From contig NZ_BMMT01000001.1 in the NCBI RefSeq assembly GCF_014646075.1, forward strand, positions 62,001 to 126,000: a stretch of DNA of 64,000 bases. The letters run 5' to 3'. Position 1 is the first letter of the stretch. Every line of letters starts with the position of its first letter. Below are positions 1-11,514 of this stretch, piece by piece. The DNA is from Saccharopolyspora thermophila (GTDB taxonomy: Bacteria > Actinomycetota > Actinomycetes > Mycobacteriales > Pseudonocardiaceae). The notes beneath the pieces were generated by a model. It worked only from the letters and a program-made list of their open reading frames with translations, searched no databases and had not been told where the DNA came from. Made by a program: the position numbers and the translations under genes.

Positions 1-506
1 CGTCCCGGCCCGGCCACTTCGACGGCGTGCTCACCGTGGTGCTCAAGCTGCTCAACATCGTGCGCCCGGATCTGGCGTTCTTCGGCGAGAAGGACTACCA
101 GCAGCTGGTGCTGATCCGGCGAATGGTCCGCGAGTTGAACCTCGACGCCCGCATCCAGGGCATCCCCACCGTGCGCGAGCCGGAGGGGTTGGCGTTGTCC
201 TCGCGCAACGCCTACCTCACCGCCGAGCAGCGGAAGGCGGCGCTGGCCCTGTCGGCGGCGCTCACCGCCGGGGCGCACGCCGGGCAGGCAGGTCCGGAGG
301 CGGTGCTCAAGGCGGCGCGCGAGGTGCTGGCCACCGAGCCGTTGGTGGAGGTCGACTACCTGGAGCTGCGCGATCCCGAACTCGGCCCGGCTCCGGTCGG
401 TGGGCAGGCCCGGCTGCTCGTGGCGGCCAAAGTCGGCACCACCCGGTTGATCGACAACGCGCTGGTGCTGCTGGGCAGCCCGGGCATCACCGGGGAGGCG
501 CCATGA
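1..506 (+). CDS. panC: Pantothenate synthetase, C-terminal part (cut by window edge)
   Basis: PanC joins pantoate and beta-alanine with ATP to give pantothenate in the cytosol. The reading frame is open from base 3 and the start codon lies outside the window. The visible part begins with the family signature [17 protein letters not shown], followed by [10 protein letters not shown] and the [13 protein letters not shown] segment that contributes to ATP and pantoate binding. About 168 residues remain of a usual 280-310. Its last residues and stop codon lie inside a 61-bp repeat (494-554). Next downstream are panD and coaX, so three CoA-pathway genes sit together, as in mycobacteria. The family call is firm; only the N-terminus is missing. 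Confidence 0.96.
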   Translation, partial: SRPGHFDGVLTVVLKLLNIVRPDLAFFGEKDYQQLVLIRRMVRELNLDARIQGIPTVREPEGLALSSRNAYLTAEQRKAALALSAALTAGAHAGQAGPEAVLKAAREVLATEPLVEVDYLELRDPELGPAPVGGQARLLVAAKVGTTRLIDNALVLLGSPGITGEAP

Positions 507-554
507 GCGGCACCGGCTCGTCCCGCGCTCACGTGAGCCGACCGGGCGCGGGTG
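494..554 (+). repeat. 61-bp element carrying Shine-Dalgarno and start codon, copy 1
   Basis: This segment is 51/61 identical, without gaps, to 5526-5586. It begins with GGAGGCGCC directly followed by ATG (503), so it holds a ribosome-binding site and a start codon. The start overlaps the panC stop as ATGA. The frame reads [17 protein letters not shown] and runs only to a stop at 581-583 (26 codons), with no recognisable protein. The ends of an imperfect inverted repeat, CATGAGCG and CGCTCACG, flank the middle. A partial repeat of the start region (GAGGCCATGAGCGG) follows at about 554-568. Its nature is unknown. Confidence 0.7.
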
Positions 555-701
555 AGGCCATGAGCGGTGTGGAGCCGGTGTGACGCCGAGGCGGCCCCGG
601 GCGTCCGTCGTGGGCCAGCGGGCGTCGCGCACGATACCTTTGCGCACCCGTGCGGGGAGCACCTGGCGAATCGTTGCGGTATCAGCAGGAGGAGGTCTGC
701 G

Positions 702-1178
702 ATGTTCCGCACCATGCTGAAGTCCAAGATCCACCGGGCCACGGTGACCCAGGCCGACCTGCACTACGTCGGCTCGGTCACCGTGGACGCCGACCTGATG
801 GACGCCGCGGACCTGCTGGAGGGCGAGCAGGTCGCGATCGTGGACGTGACCAACGGCGCGCGCCTGGAGACCTACGTGATCACCGGCGAGCGCGGCTCCG
901 GCGTGATCGGCATCAACGGCGCCGCCGCGCACCTCATCAAGCCGGGGGACATCGTGATCCTGCTGTCCTACGGCGTGATGGACGAGATGGAGGCGCGTTC
1001 GGTGCGGCCGAAGATCGTCTTCGTCGACGCCGACAACAGGATCGTGGAGCGCGGGCAGGACCCGGGCCGCGCTCCGGAGGGCTCCGGGCTGGCCAGCTCG
1101 GCGGCAATCGCCGACCCGGCGGCCGAGACCGACGACGCCGCGAAGCTCGACGCGCTCCTGCAGCAGCCCGAGCACTGA
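702..1178 (+). CDS. panD: Aspartate 1-decarboxylase
   Basis: PanD is a pyruvoyl enzyme that makes beta-alanine from aspartate for pantothenate synthesis. The ATG at 702 follows a strong AGGAGGAGG ribosome site. The proenzyme self-cleaves between Gly24 and Ser25, and both are present ([10 protein letters not shown]). Catalytic-region segments [11 protein letters not shown] and [14 protein letters not shown] are intact. At 158 residues it is longer than the usual 126-140; the extra residues are an Ala/Asp-rich C-terminal tail after the conserved NRIVE. It lies between panC and coaX. A possible -10 motif (TACCTT, 635-640) upstream suggests it may have its own promoter. Confidence 0.97.
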   Translation: MFRTMLKSKIHRATVTQADLHYVGSVTVDADLMDAADLLEGEQVAIVDVTNGARLETYVITGERGSGVIGINGAAAHLIKPGDIVILLSYGVMDEMEARSVRPKIVFVDADNRIVERGQDPGRAPEGSGLASSAAIADPAAETDDAAKLDALLQQPEH

Positions 1179-1219
1179 CCGGCGCACTGCCACCCGCGGA
1201 GAGAAGGGACGGACGTACG

Positions 1220-2026
1220 GTGCTGCTGGCCATCGACGTCGGGAACACCAACATCGTGCTCGGCCTGTACGCAGTCGGCCCGGAGGTCGCCGACGCCGAG
1301 CTGTCCACCACGCTCGTGCGGGACTGGCGGATGCGCACCGAACCGCGGATGACCGCCGACGAAATGGCCCTGACCATGCGCGGCCTGCTCGGCGACCACG
1401 CGGACCGCATCACCGGCATCGCGGCGCTGTCGACGGTGCCCGCCCTGCTCCGCGAACTGCGCGTCATGCTCGACCGGTACTGGAGCAAGCTGCCGCGGGT
1501 CGTGGTGGAACCCGGCGTGCGCACCGGGGTGCCGTTGCTGGTGGACAACCCGAAGGAGGTCGGGGCCGACCGGGTGATCAACACGCTGGCCGCGCACCAC
1601 CTGTTCGCCACCAACTGCGTGGTGGTCGACTTCGGCACCTCGACCAACATCGACGTGATCTCCGCGAAGGGTGAGTTCCTCGGCGGTGCATTCGCGCCCG
1701 GCATCGAGATCTCGCTGGACGCACTGGCCGCCCGCGCCGCGCAGCTGCGGAAGGTGGAGCTGGTCCGGCCGCGCTCGGTGATCGGCAAGAACACCGTGGA
1801 GTGCCTGCAGTCGGGCATCCTGTTCGGCTTCGCCGGGCAGGTGGACGGCCTGGTGCGCCGGATCGTCGCGGAGCTGGAGACCAGCCACGGCGGCCCGACG
1901 ACGGTGCTGGCCACCGGTGGGCTGGCGCCGCTGGTGGTCAGCGAGTCGACCACGATCGACCACCACGTCCCCGACCTGACCCTGCTCGGCCTTCGCCTGG
2001 TCTTCGCCCGCAATTTCGGCATCTGA
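1220..2026 (+). CDS. coaX: Type III pantothenate kinase
   Basis: CoaX phosphorylates pantothenate, the first step of CoA synthesis, and belongs to the ASKHA-fold type III kinases that need a monovalent cation. The GTG at 1220 gives the family N-terminus [17 protein letters not shown] with the ATP-binding DVGNTN motif. Other hallmarks are the GADRVIN pantothenate-site segment, [12 protein letters not shown] and [11 protein letters not shown]. Length (268 residues) is normal. It starts 41 nt after panD, so translation is probably from the same message. The same frame stays open upstream across panD, but that part shows no conservation. Confidence 0.96.
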   Translation: MLLAIDVGNTNIVLGLYAVGPEVADAELSTTLVRDWRMRTEPRMTADEMALTMRGLLGDHADRITGIAALSTVPALLRELRVMLDRYWSKLPRVVVEPGVRTGVPLLVDNPKEVGADRVINTLAAHHLFATNCVVVDFGTSTNIDVISAKGEFLGGAFAPGIEISLDALAARAAQLRKVELVRPRSVIGKNTVECLQSGILFGFAGQVDGLVRRIVAELETSHGGPTTVLATGGLAPLVVSESTTIDHHVPDLTLLGLRLVFARNFGI

Positions 2027-2129
2027 TCCGTCGAAGTGCAGGGCGTCGTCGACCGACCGGCGCCCACCACCCGTTTGGCGGTGCCGGCGGGAGAAGGTGC
2101 CTGGTCGTCAGGGGATCGGGGGCGATCCG

Positions 2130-2135
2130 TACCCT
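2130..2135 (+). promoter_or_regulatory. -10 motif of a probable leaderless promoter (lysS)
   Basis: TACCCT stands 8 nt before the GTG start of lysS, and no Shine-Dalgarno sequence lies between. The spacing places the transcription start at or next to the start codon. No convincing -35 hexamer is visible. Confidence 0.5.
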
Positions 2136-2143
2136 TGGTTGCC

Positions 2144-3667
2144 GTGACTGACCAGGACCGTTCCAACCCCCCGGCAACCAGCGCTGACGGCGTCGACGAC
2201 CTGCCGGAACAGATGCGGATCCGGCGGGAGAAGCGGGAGCGCCTGCTCGATGCCGGAGTCGACCCCTACCCGGTGACCCTGCCCATCACGCACAGTCTCG
2301 CCGAGGTGCGCGCCGCCCACCCGGATCTGGAGCCCGACACCGCCACCGGTGACCGGGTCGGCGTCGCCGGCCGCGTGATGTTCCTGCGCAACACCGGGAA
2401 GCTCTGCTTCGCCACGCTGCGCGCCGGTGACGGCACCGAGCTGCAGGCCATGCTCAGCCTCAAGCAGGTGGGCGAGGACGCGCTGGCGTCCTGGAAGAGC
2501 AACGTCGATCTCGGCGACCACGTTTTTGTGCGCGGCGAGGTGATCACCTCGCGGCGCGGTGAGCTGTCGGTGATGGCCGACGAGTGGCGAATGGCGGCCA
2601 AGGCGCTGCGCCCGCTCCCGGTGATGCACAAGGAACTCGGCGAGGAAACGCGAGTCCGGCAGCGCTACGTCGACCTGATCGTGCGCAAGCAGGCCGCCGA
2701 GACGGTGCGCACCCGCGCTGCGGTGCAGCGGTCGTTGCGGCGTTCGTTCGAGCAGCGCGGCTTCATCGAGGTGGAAACCCCGATGCTGCAGACGCTGCAG
2801 GGCGGAGCCGCCGCGCGTCCGTTCGTGACGCATTCCAACGCCTTCGACATCGACCTGTTCCTGCGGATCGCGCCCGAGTTGTATCTGAAGCGGTGCGTTG
2901 TCGGCGGAATCGAAAAGGTTTTCGAGATCAACCGCAACTTCCGCAACGAGGGCAGTGATTCCTCCCACTCCCCCGAGTTCGCCATGTTGGAGTTCTACCA
3001 GGCGTATGCCGATTACAACGACATGGCGGAGCTGACCAGGACGTTGATCCAGGAGGCGGCCGAGGCCGTCACCGGCTCGCAGATCGTCACCTGGTACGAC
3101 GGAACCGAGTACGACCTGTCCGGTGAGTGGACCTCGATCACGATGTACGGCTCGCTGTCGGAAGCCCTCGATTCCGAGATCACCCCGGAAACTCCGGTGG
3201 AGGTGCTGCGCAAGCACGCCGATGCGCACGGATTGCTGACCGATCCGGCACACGGGCACGGAAAGCTCGTCGAGGAGCTCTGGGAGCACCTGGTCGGGGA
3301 TCATTTGACCGCGCCGACGTTCGTCCGCGACTTCCCGGTGGAGACCTCGCCGCTGACCCGCCAGCACCGCAGCGTTCCGGGCCTGGCCGAGAAATGGGAC
3401 CTCTACGTCCGCGGCGTGGAGCTGGCCACCGGTTACTCCGAACTCGTGGACCCCGTCGTGGAACGGGAGCGGCTGGAGCGGCAGGCCGCGCTGGCCGCGG
3501 CCGGCGACGACGAGGCCATGCCGGTCGACGAGGACTTTCTGCGCGCGCTCGAGTACGGAATGCCACCCAGCGGTGGGGTCGGAATGGGTATCGACCGGTT
3601 GTTGATGGCGTTGACCGGTCTCGGTATCCGGGAGACGATCCTGTTCCCGTTGGTCCGCCCGGAATGA
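2144..3667 (+). CDS. lysS: Lysyl-tRNA synthetase, class II
   Basis: LysS charges tRNA-Lys. The GTG at 2144 gives [10 protein letters not shown] and a 507-residue protein, normal for bacterial class II LysRS. An N-terminal OB-fold anticodon domain (about residues 60-180) is followed by the class II catalytic core. Visible motifs are motif 1 around [10 protein letters not shown], motif 2 [11 protein letters not shown] and motif 3 [12 protein letters not shown]. The N-terminal tail before the OB-fold is disordered. In Mycobacterium a gene at this position is annotated lysX/lysS, but no fused MprF-type membrane domain is present here. A TANNNT motif 8 nt upstream suggests leaderless transcription. 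Confidence 0.96.
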   Translation: MTDQDRSNPPATSADGVDDLPEQMRIRREKRERLLDAGVDPYPVTLPITHSLAEVRAAHPDLEPDTATGDRVGVAGRVMFLRNTGKLCFATLRAGDGTELQAMLSLKQVGEDALASWKSNVDLGDHVFVRGEVITSRRGELSVMADEWRMAAKALRPLPVMHKELGEETRVRQRYVDLIVRKQAAETVRTRAAVQRSLRRSFEQRGFIEVETPMLQTLQGGAAARPFVTHSNAFDIDLFLRIAPELYLKRCVVGGIEKVFEINRNFRNEGSDSSHSPEFAMLEFYQAYADYNDMAELTRTLIQEAAEAVTGSQIVTWYDGTEYDLSGEWTSITMYGSLSEALDSEITPETPVEVLRKHADAHGLLTDPAHGHGKLVEELWEHLVGDHLTAPTFVRDFPVETSPLTRQHRSVPGLAEKWDLYVRGVELATGYSELVDPVVERERLERQAALAAAGDDEAMPVDEDFLRALEYGMPPSGGVGMGIDRLLMALTGLGIRETILFPLVRPE

Positions 3668-3683
3668 CCCGATCAGGTCGGGT
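3667..3683 (+). terminator. Short hairpin after lysS
   Basis: A 6-bp perfect stem (ACCCGA/TCGGGT) with a 5-nt loop begins just after the lysS stop. It lacks a T-run, so it could be a weak terminator or an mRNA-end structure. Confidence 0.35.
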
Positions 3684-3845
3684 GGTGAAATTTGGGGGTC
3701 CGAGGTGAGTGCATTGTCGCAGTTACTGCGCTAACCTGTGCTCAGAATGGCGACGGCTATTGGAGCACGTGCCGGGGAGATGCCGCCACAGCAGTTGGTC
3801 GCTGTCCCGTTGATATGCACATTTTTGCTCCGGGGAGGACTTGAG

Positions 3846-4199
3846 ATGGCGCAGAAGGTCACTGTCACGCTTGTTGACGATCTGGACGGCGGTCAGGCCG
3901 ACGAAACCGTCGAGTTCGGATTGGACGGTGTCTCCTACCAGATCGACCTCTCCGCCGAGAATGCCGCCGAACTGCGCGAAGCGCTGGCCAACTACGTCTC
4001 CAACGCGCGGCGTGCGGGCGGGCGCAAGAAGCCGGGCCCGCGCCCGGGCGGCGGTGCGCGTTCCGGCGGTGGTTCCACCAGCGCGGACCGGGAGCAGAAC
4101 CAGGCGATTCGGGAATGGGCTCGCAAGCGCGGCCTGAAGGTCTCGGACCGCGGTCGCATCCCGGCCGACATCGTGGAGCAGTACCACAAGGCGAACTGA
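3846..4199 (+). CDS. lsr2: Lsr2 nucleoid-associated xenogeneic silencer
   Basis: Lsr2 is a dimeric H-NS-like protein that bridges DNA and silences AT-rich, often horizontally acquired genes. Residues 1-55 are the dimerisation domain ([16 protein letters not shown]). A Gly/Pro/Arg-rich linker covers about 56-80. The C-terminal DNA-binding domain ends in the hallmark [14 protein letters not shown], with the minor-groove RGR at 102-104. The ATG at 3846 has a GGGGAGGA ribosome site. Length (117 residues) is normal. A strong terminator follows at once, so the gene is transcribed alone. Its position between lysS and clpC matches mycobacteria. Confidence 0.98.
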   Translation: MAQKVTVTLVDDLDGGQADETVEFGLDGVSYQIDLSAENAAELREALANYVSNARRAGGRKKPGPRPGGGARSGGGSTSADREQNQAIREWARKRGLKVSDRGRIPADIVEQYHKAN

Positions 4200-4210
4200 A
4201 CGGGTGCGAT

Positions 4211-4252
4211 GCGGGGCGTTTGCCGGACCGGTCCGGTCGGCAAACGCCCCGC
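4211..4252 (+). terminator. Intrinsic terminator of lsr2
   Basis: A 15-bp perfect stem (GCGGGGCGTTTGCCG with its complement) encloses a 12-nt loop 11 nt after the lsr2 stop. There is no long T-run, as is common in GC-rich actinobacteria. Confidence 0.8.
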
Positions 4253-4390
4253 GTTGCGTTCGGATAACGCTATTCACCGCTTCCCAGTTGGATTCTCGGC
4301 TTCGTTGAGGCGATGCCGGCGGCCCCCGCGGGCCGGGCTCGGTCGCGGCGTGTGACGGCGGACATCACGTCCCACCCTGTACGGCTACTC

Positions 4391-4409
4391 TTAGGTGGGC
4401 CTAACCTAA
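4391..4409. promoter_or_regulatory. Iron box (IdeR/DmdR type operator)
   Basis: TTAGGTGGGCCTAACCTAA closely matches the actinobacterial IdeR/DmdR1 iron box TTAGGTTAGSCTAACCTAA. It lies 35 bp before the first siderophore-permease start and overlaps a TACTCT motif (4386-4391) that could be the -10 element. Binding by an Fe(II)-loaded repressor there would block transcription, so the importer is expected to be switched on by iron starvation. The assignment rests on the consensus match. Confidence 0.85.
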
Positions 4410-4444
4410 GTGTCGTCCGGGTGATCTGCAGAGGGAGTGGGACG

Positions 4445-5512
4445 TTGAGTCGCAGCGTGGCCGTCAGCAGCCCTCGCGCACCCGGGCAGGTGTCTGGTGG
4501 CGCGCGTCTGCGGCAGCGCCGGCGCCGCCGCGTTGTCGGCATCGCCGCCCTGACCGCCGCGCTCGGGGTCAGCTGCGTGCTCAGCGTGGTGATCGGGGCC
4601 AAGACGATCCCGCTGCACGACGTGTGGAACGCGCTGGTCGCGCCCACCGGCACCGAGAACGACCTGATCATCCGCGAACTGCGGGTGCCGCGCACGATCG
4701 TCGGCGTCCTGGCCGGCGTCGCGCTCGGCCTGGCGGGCGCGCTGATGCAGGGCCACACCCGCAACCCCATCGCCGACCCCGGCATCCTCGGCATCACCCA
4801 GGGCGCGGCCGTCGCGGTGGTGCTGTCCGTCTACACCTTCGGCATCACCAGCCTGGTGGGCTTCATCTGGTTCGGTTTCGCCGGCGCGCTGCTGGGGGCA
4901 CTGGCGGTGTTCGCCATCGGCTCGCTGGGTCGCGGCGGCCCGACTCCGGTGACGCTCGCGCTGGCCGGCACCGCGATCAGCCACCTGCTGCAGGCGATCA
5001 CCTCGGCGCTGGTGATCACCGACCAGCAGAGCCTGGACACCTACCGGTTCTGGAAGGTCGGCTCCATCGCCATCACCGACGCCTCGGTGATCCCGCAGGT
5101 GCTGCCGTTCCTGGTGGTGGGCGCGGTGGTGGCGCTGGCCAACGCCGCCAGCCTCAACGCGCTGGCGCTGGGCGAGGATGTGGCCCGCTCGCTGGGGCAC
5201 CGCGTGCAGTGGGCCCGCCGGGCAGGCATCGCCGCGATCGCGGTGCTGGTCGGCGGCGCGGTCGCGATCTGCGGGCCGATCGGGTTCGTCGGGCTGATCG
5301 TGCCGCACGTGGCCCGGTACTTCACCGGCGCCGACTACCGCTGGCTGCTGCCGTTCGCCGGGTTGATGGGCGCGTCGCTGGTGCTGCTGGCCGACGTGCT
5401 CGGCCGGATGGTCGCGCGGCCCGCCGAAGTGCAGGTCGGGGTGATGCTGGCGATGGTGGGCGCACCGTTTTTCATCGCACTCGTGCGCCGGAGGAAGTTG
5501 GTGCGGTTGTGA
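4445..5512 (+). CDS. Iron-siderophore ABC transporter permease (FecCD family), first subunit
   Basis: This is one of two BtuC/FecCD-type permeases that form the channel of a siderophore importer. The chosen start is a TTG at 4445 with GGGAG upstream; the next in-frame candidate is a GTG at 4457. The 355-residue product has an Arg-rich N-terminus and about nine membrane segments. Family motifs are RELRVPRTIVGVLAGVALGLAGALMQ, the RNPIADPGILGI loop and CGPIGFVGLIVPHVAR, which contacts the ATPase. An iron box lies in its promoter. A second permease and an ATPase follow in one operon. No gene for a substrate-binding lipoprotein is present nearby. Confidence 0.93.
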   Translation: MSRSVAVSSPRAPGQVSGGARLRQRRRRRVVGIAALTAALGVSCVLSVVIGAKTIPLHDVWNALVAPTGTENDLIIRELRVPRTIVGVLAGVALGLAGALMQGHTRNPIADPGILGITQGAAVAVVLSVYTFGITSLVGFIWFGFAGALLGALAVFAIGSLGRGGPTPVTLALAGTAISHLLQAITSALVITDQQSLDTYRFWKVGSIAITDASVIPQVLPFLVVGAVVALANAASLNALALGEDVARSLGHRVQWARRAGIAAIAVLVGGAVAICGPIGFVGLIVPHVARYFTGADYRWLLPFAGLMGASLVLLADVLGRMVARPAEVQVGVMLAMVGAPFFIALVRRRKLVRL

Positions 5513-5525
5513 CCACCACCACCAT

Positions 5526-5586
5526 GGAGGCGTCATGAGCGATACTCGCTCGTCTCGCGCTCATGAAAGCCGACCGGGTGCGGGTG
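5526..5586 (+). repeat. 61-bp element carrying Shine-Dalgarno and start codon, copy 2
   Basis: This copy lies 14 nt after the stop of the first permease and forms the 5' end of the second. GGAGG stands 4 nt before its ATG (5535), which opens the frame MSDTRSSRAHESRPGAG continuing into the permease. The palindrome arms are perfect here: CATGAGCG and CGCTCATG. A GTG-initiated frame at 5509 (MTTTTMEAS) stops inside the element, which could be the remnant of an earlier permease start. The gapless match to 494-554, in peptide as well as DNA, suggests a dispersed element rather than chance. Confidence 0.7.
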
Positions 5587-6674
5587 TCCCGCAGGGCACC
5601 CTGCCGGCTGGGAAGATCGCCGGTCGGCGACCGGTCCGGATCGGTCCGTTCTCCGGTGTGCTGCGCTGGCGGCCCCTGGCGGCGCTGCTCGGCTCCCTGG
5701 CGGTGCTGGTGGCGGTCTTCGTGCTCAACGTGGGCCTTGGCGAGTACCAGATCAGCCCGGGCGAGGTGCTCGCCACGCTGCTCGGCGGCGGCGACCGGGC
5801 CCAGCAGATCATCATCTGGGAACTGCGGCTGCCGCGGTCGCTGACCGGTCTGCTGGTCGGCGCGGCGCTCGGCCTGGCCGGCGCGATCATGCAGGCCATC
5901 GCGCGCAACGCGCTGGCCAGTCCGGACATGCTGGGCATCACGTGGGGGGCGGGCACCGCGGCGACCGCGGTGATCGTGCTCGGCGGCACCGCGGGCAGCG
6001 TGGCGGGCGCGCTGGCGAACGTCGGGCTTCCGCTGGTGGCGCTGGCTGGTGGCCTGGTCACGGGTCTCGCGGTGTACCTGCTGGCCTACAACCGCGGCGT
6101 GGACTCGTTCCGGCTGGTGCTGGTGGGCGTCGGGATGAGCGCGCTGGCGGGCAACGCGACGTACTGGCTGCTCACCATCGGCGACGTCAACGACGCGGGC
6201 CGGGCGCTGGTGTGGCTGACCGGCAGCCTCAACGCACGCGGCTGGGAGCACGTGATCCCGGTCGGCATCGCCCTGGTGGTGCTGGTGCCGCTGACGCTGG
6301 TCGGCGCGCACGTGCTCGGCGCGCTGCAGTTCGACGACGACACGGTGCGCGGGCTCGGCGTGCGGATGGACCTGGCGCGCGGCACGCTGCTGCTGGCCGC
6401 GGCGGCGCTGGCCTCGATCGCCACCGCGGCCGCCGGGCCGATCCAGTTCGTCGCACTGGCCACGCCGCAGATCGCGCTGCGCCTCGCGCGCACCTCGCGC
6501 CCGCCGCTGCTGACCTCCGTCGCGCTCGGCGCGGCGCTGGTCGTCGGGGCTGACGTGATCTCGCGGACCGCGTTCGGCTGGCTGGAGCTGCCGGTCGGCA
6601 TCGTCACCGCGATCCTGGGCGCCCCGTACCTGATCTACCTGCTCGTCCGCCGCTACCAGGAGGTCCGCGCATGA
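5535..6674 (+). CDS. Iron-siderophore ABC transporter permease (FecCD family), second subunit
   Basis: This is the partner permease of the importer. From about residue 40 it is a standard FecCD protein: WELRLPRSLTGLLVGAALGLAGAIMQ, RNALASPDMLGITWGAG and AAAGPIQFVALATPQIALRL. The first 17 residues come from the 61-bp repeat and have no counterpart in the first permease, so the N-terminus is probably an unstructured addition. The ATG at 5535 has the only good ribosome site. The stop overlaps the ATPase start as ATGA, which implies translational coupling. With the extension it is 379 residues, somewhat longer than the usual 330-350. Confidence 0.93.
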   Translation: MSDTRSSRAHESRPGAGVPQGTLPAGKIAGRRPVRIGPFSGVLRWRPLAALLGSLAVLVAVFVLNVGLGEYQISPGEVLATLLGGGDRAQQIIIWELRLPRSLTGLLVGAALGLAGAIMQAIARNALASPDMLGITWGAGTAATAVIVLGGTAGSVAGALANVGLPLVALAGGLVTGLAVYLLAYNRGVDSFRLVLVGVGMSALAGNATYWLLTIGDVNDAGRALVWLTGSLNARGWEHVIPVGIALVVLVPLTLVGAHVLGALQFDDDTVRGLGVRMDLARGTLLLAAAALASIATAAAGPIQFVALATPQIALRLARTSRPPLLTSVALGAALVVGADVISRTAFGWLELPVGIVTAILGAPYLIYLLVRRYQEVRA

Positions 6675-7552
6675 CCGCATCCGCCACGTCCCGCGACCGT
6701 GCCACGGCCGTCGAGGGCGACGGTCGGCATCGGCTGCACGCCCGCGACCTGCGGTTGGCCTACGGCGACCGGGTGATCGTCGACGGCCTGGACTTCGACG
6801 TCGTCGACGGCACCATCACCGCGGTGATCGGCCCGAACGGATGCGGCAAGTCGACGCTGCTGCGTGCTCTGGGGCGGTTGTTGCAGCCGCAGCGTGGCAG
6901 TGTGCTGCTGGACGGTAAGCAGATCCACAAGATGTCCACCAAGGAGGTCGCCCAGGTGCTCGGCGTGCTGCCGCAGTCCCCGGTGGCCCCCGAGGGCCTG
7001 ACCGTGGCGGACCTGGTTGCCCGCGGTCGCCACCCGCACCAGACCTGGTACCGGCAGTGGTCCTCCGATGACGAGACCGCGGTGGCCGAGGCGCTGGGCA
7101 TGACCGGCATCAGCGACCTCGCCGACCGCACCCTCGACGAGCTCTCCGGTGGCCAGCGGCAGCGCGCCTGGCTGTCCATGGCGCTGGCACAGGGCACCGA
7201 CCTGCTGCTGCTCGACGAGCCGACCACCTACCTTGACCTCTCCCATCAGGTGGACGTGCTGGAGCTGGTCGGGCGGTTGCACGACGAGAGCGGACGTACC
7301 GTCGTGATGGTGCTGCACGACCTCAACCTCGCCGCCCGGTACGCCGACCGGCTGGTCGCCATGAAGGACGGCGCGATCGTCGCGGAGGGTGAGCCCGGTG
7401 CGGTGCTCACCGAGGATCTGCTGGCCGAGGTGTTCGGTCTGCACGCGCGGGTGATACCTGATCCCGTGGCGGGTACCCCGATGGTGGTACCGATCGGCGG
7501 CCGGCGCGGTGCGGCCCCCGATCAGGCCAGTTCGGAGGGCTGTTCGCGCTGA
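6671..7552 (+). CDS. Iron-siderophore ABC transporter ATP-binding protein (FepC-like)
   Basis: This is the ATPase that energises the two permeases upstream at the inner face of the membrane. All nucleotide-binding motifs are intact: Walker A GPNGCGKST at residues 54-62, signature LSGGQRQRAW, Walker B LLLLDEPTTYLD and the switch histidine in VLHDLNLAARYADR. The substrate class is inferred from FepC/FecE-like sequence (TVADLVARGRHPHQTW) and from the iron box. The start overlaps the permease stop by 4 nt. The 3' end of the gene contains a ClgR-like site belonging to clpC. Confidence 0.95.
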   Translation: MTASATSRDRATAVEGDGRHRLHARDLRLAYGDRVIVDGLDFDVVDGTITAVIGPNGCGKSTLLRALGRLLQPQRGSVLLDGKQIHKMSTKEVAQVLGVLPQSPVAPEGLTVADLVARGRHPHQTWYRQWSSDDETAVAEALGMTGISDLADRTLDELSGGQRQRAWLSMALAQGTDLLLLDEPTTYLDLSHQVDVLELVGRLHDESGRTVVMVLHDLNLAARYADRLVAMKDGAIVAEGEPGAVLTEDLLAEVFGLHARVIPDPVAGTPMVVPIGGRRGAAPDQASSEGCSR

Positions 7553-7558
7553 GCGGAC
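7542..7558. promoter_or_regulatory. Candidate ClgR operator upstream of clpC
   Basis: GTTCGC-N5-GCGGAC fits the CGC-N5-GCG core described for the Clp-gene activator ClgR of actinobacteria. It overlaps the stop of the ATPase gene and lies about 220 bp before clpC. The distance is plausible only if the clpC promoter lies well upstream. This is a consensus match only. Confidence 0.45.
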
Positions 7559-7778
7559 AGGTCCATTCGACGTGCCCGCAGCCGGAATCCCGCAGGCCAG
7601 CGGACCGTTGGACAGGGTGCCGGACCAGAATGTGGGCAGTTGGCAGTGGCGGGCACGGACCGCGACCGGGTGGGGCTACTACAGTGGTCCTACAGAGTGC
7701 TGAACCCGTCGTGGGCATCGGCGATGCAGGAGCCGTGTCCGGGAACGAGACCGCCGGCGCAGCAGTCAGGGAGTGCGA

Positions 7779-10328
<2,550 letters not shown>

Positions 10329-10342
10329 CCTCGCACGACCGC

Positions 10343-10379
10343 AGCGGCCCCCGTTCCCTCCCCGGGAGCGGGGGCCGCT
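10343..10379 (+). terminator. Intrinsic terminator of clpC
   Basis: An 11-bp perfect stem (AGCGGCCCCCG with its complement) closes a 15-nt loop 14 nt after the clpC stop. Confidence 0.8.
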
Positions 10380-10521
10380 GGCGTGTCCTCAGCGAGTCAT
10401 CTGCGCGTCCACCACGGCGGCGCTTGGCGGGGCATCGTTCGGGCGCGGTGCGCGGCGGCCCAGGCCCGTGTATTGGTGGACTTCGGACACTTACTCGTTT
10501 CAGGGGACGGAGGACCAGGCC

Positions 10522-11514
10522 GTGCTGGTGGAGCCGGAACATGACTCGCTGCCGCGGCGCGAACACAGGGGAGCAGCGGTCAGCGCGGTGCTGTCAACGG
10601 CCGCAGTCGGCTTCCTGGCGTGGGCCGCGCTGCCGCTGTTCGGGCTGGAGTCGAACCGCTACGCCATCGCGCTGGTGGCGTTGACGCAGTACGCGGCCGT
10701 GGCGGGGATCTCGCTCGCGCTGCTGGCGCTGCTGCTGCGCCGGTGGCTGACCGCGCTGGTGGTCGGCCTGGTCAGCGCCGCGCTGGCGTACTCCGTCGTG
10801 CCGCGGGCGATCCCCGATTCGGCGCGGGCGGCGGAGGGCGTGCCGCTGCGGGTGCTGTCGCTGAACGCCTACGTCGGGCAGGCCGATGCGGCGCAGGTGG
10901 TGGACCTGGTGCGGCGCAACCAGGTGGACGTGCTCAGCCTGCAGGAACTGACCCCGCAGCTGGTCGCCGCGCTGGACGCCGCCGGGCTCGCCGGACTGCT
11001 GCCGTACCGGGTGTTCCACGCGGGGCCGAAAGCGGACGGGTCCGGGATCGCCTCCCGGTATCCGCTGCGGGAGTTGTCGCTGGTGCCGCCGACGACGCTG
11101 GCCCAGCCGTCGGCGCTGGTGGACGTACCCGGGGCGCGCGACGTCGAGTTCGTGGCGGTGCACCCGCTGTACCCGATGGGGCGCGGCACGGCGGATGTGT
11201 GGGACCGGGAGCTCGCCGCGCTGCCGCAGCCGTCGCTCGACGGCAGGCGGCGCGTGTTGGCCGGGGATTTCAACGCCACGCTCGACCACGCTCGCCTCAG
11301 GGAGCTTCTCGACCGCGGCTACACCGACGCGGGCGCGTCCACCGGTGGCGGGTTGAGCCCGACCTGGCCGGGGCAGGGCGCGTGGTTCCCGCCGCCAGTC
11401 ACGATCGACCACGTGCTGGTCGGCGGGGGCGTCTCGGTCAACGCCTACCGGGTGTTCGACGTCGCGGGAACCGACCACCGCGCGATCTTCGCTCACCTCA
11501 CCCTCACCGGGTGA
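10522..11514 (+). CDS. Membrane-anchored endonuclease/exonuclease/phosphatase family protein
   Basis: The GTG at 10522 is chosen for its GGAGGA ribosome site; an in-frame GTG at 10468 has none. About three hydrophobic segments fill residues 15-95. After them comes an EEP fold with the metal-site motifs LSLNAY, LQELTP, HPLYP, AGDFNAT, TIDHVL and GTDHRAI, so the active site appears complete and is probably extracytoplasmic. Members of this fold cleave phosphodiesters in DNA, RNA, lipids or nucleotides; the substrate here cannot be read from sequence. It stands alone between clpC and the convergent mhuD. Confidence 0.85.
   Translation: MLVEPEHDSLPRREHRGAAVSAVLSTAAVGFLAWAALPLFGLESNRYAIALVALTQYAAVAGISLALLALLLRRWLTALVVGLVSAALAYSVVPRAIPDSARAAEGVPLRVLSLNAYVGQADAAQVVDLVRRNQVDVLSLQELTPQLVAALDAAGLAGLLPYRVFHAGPKADGSGIASRYPLRELSLVPPTTLAQPSALVDVPGARDVEFVAVHPLYPMGRGTADVWDRELAALPQPSLDGRRRVLAGDFNATLDHARLRELLDRGYTDAGASTGGGLSPTWPGQGAWFPPPVTIDHVLVGGGVSVNAYRVFDVAGTDHRAIFAHLTLTG

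Noticed and set aside
650..1219. Long upstream extension of the coaX reading frame
   Set aside because: It overlaps panD in another frame, is Arg/Gly-rich and has none of the kinase family sequence, which starts at the GTG at 1220.
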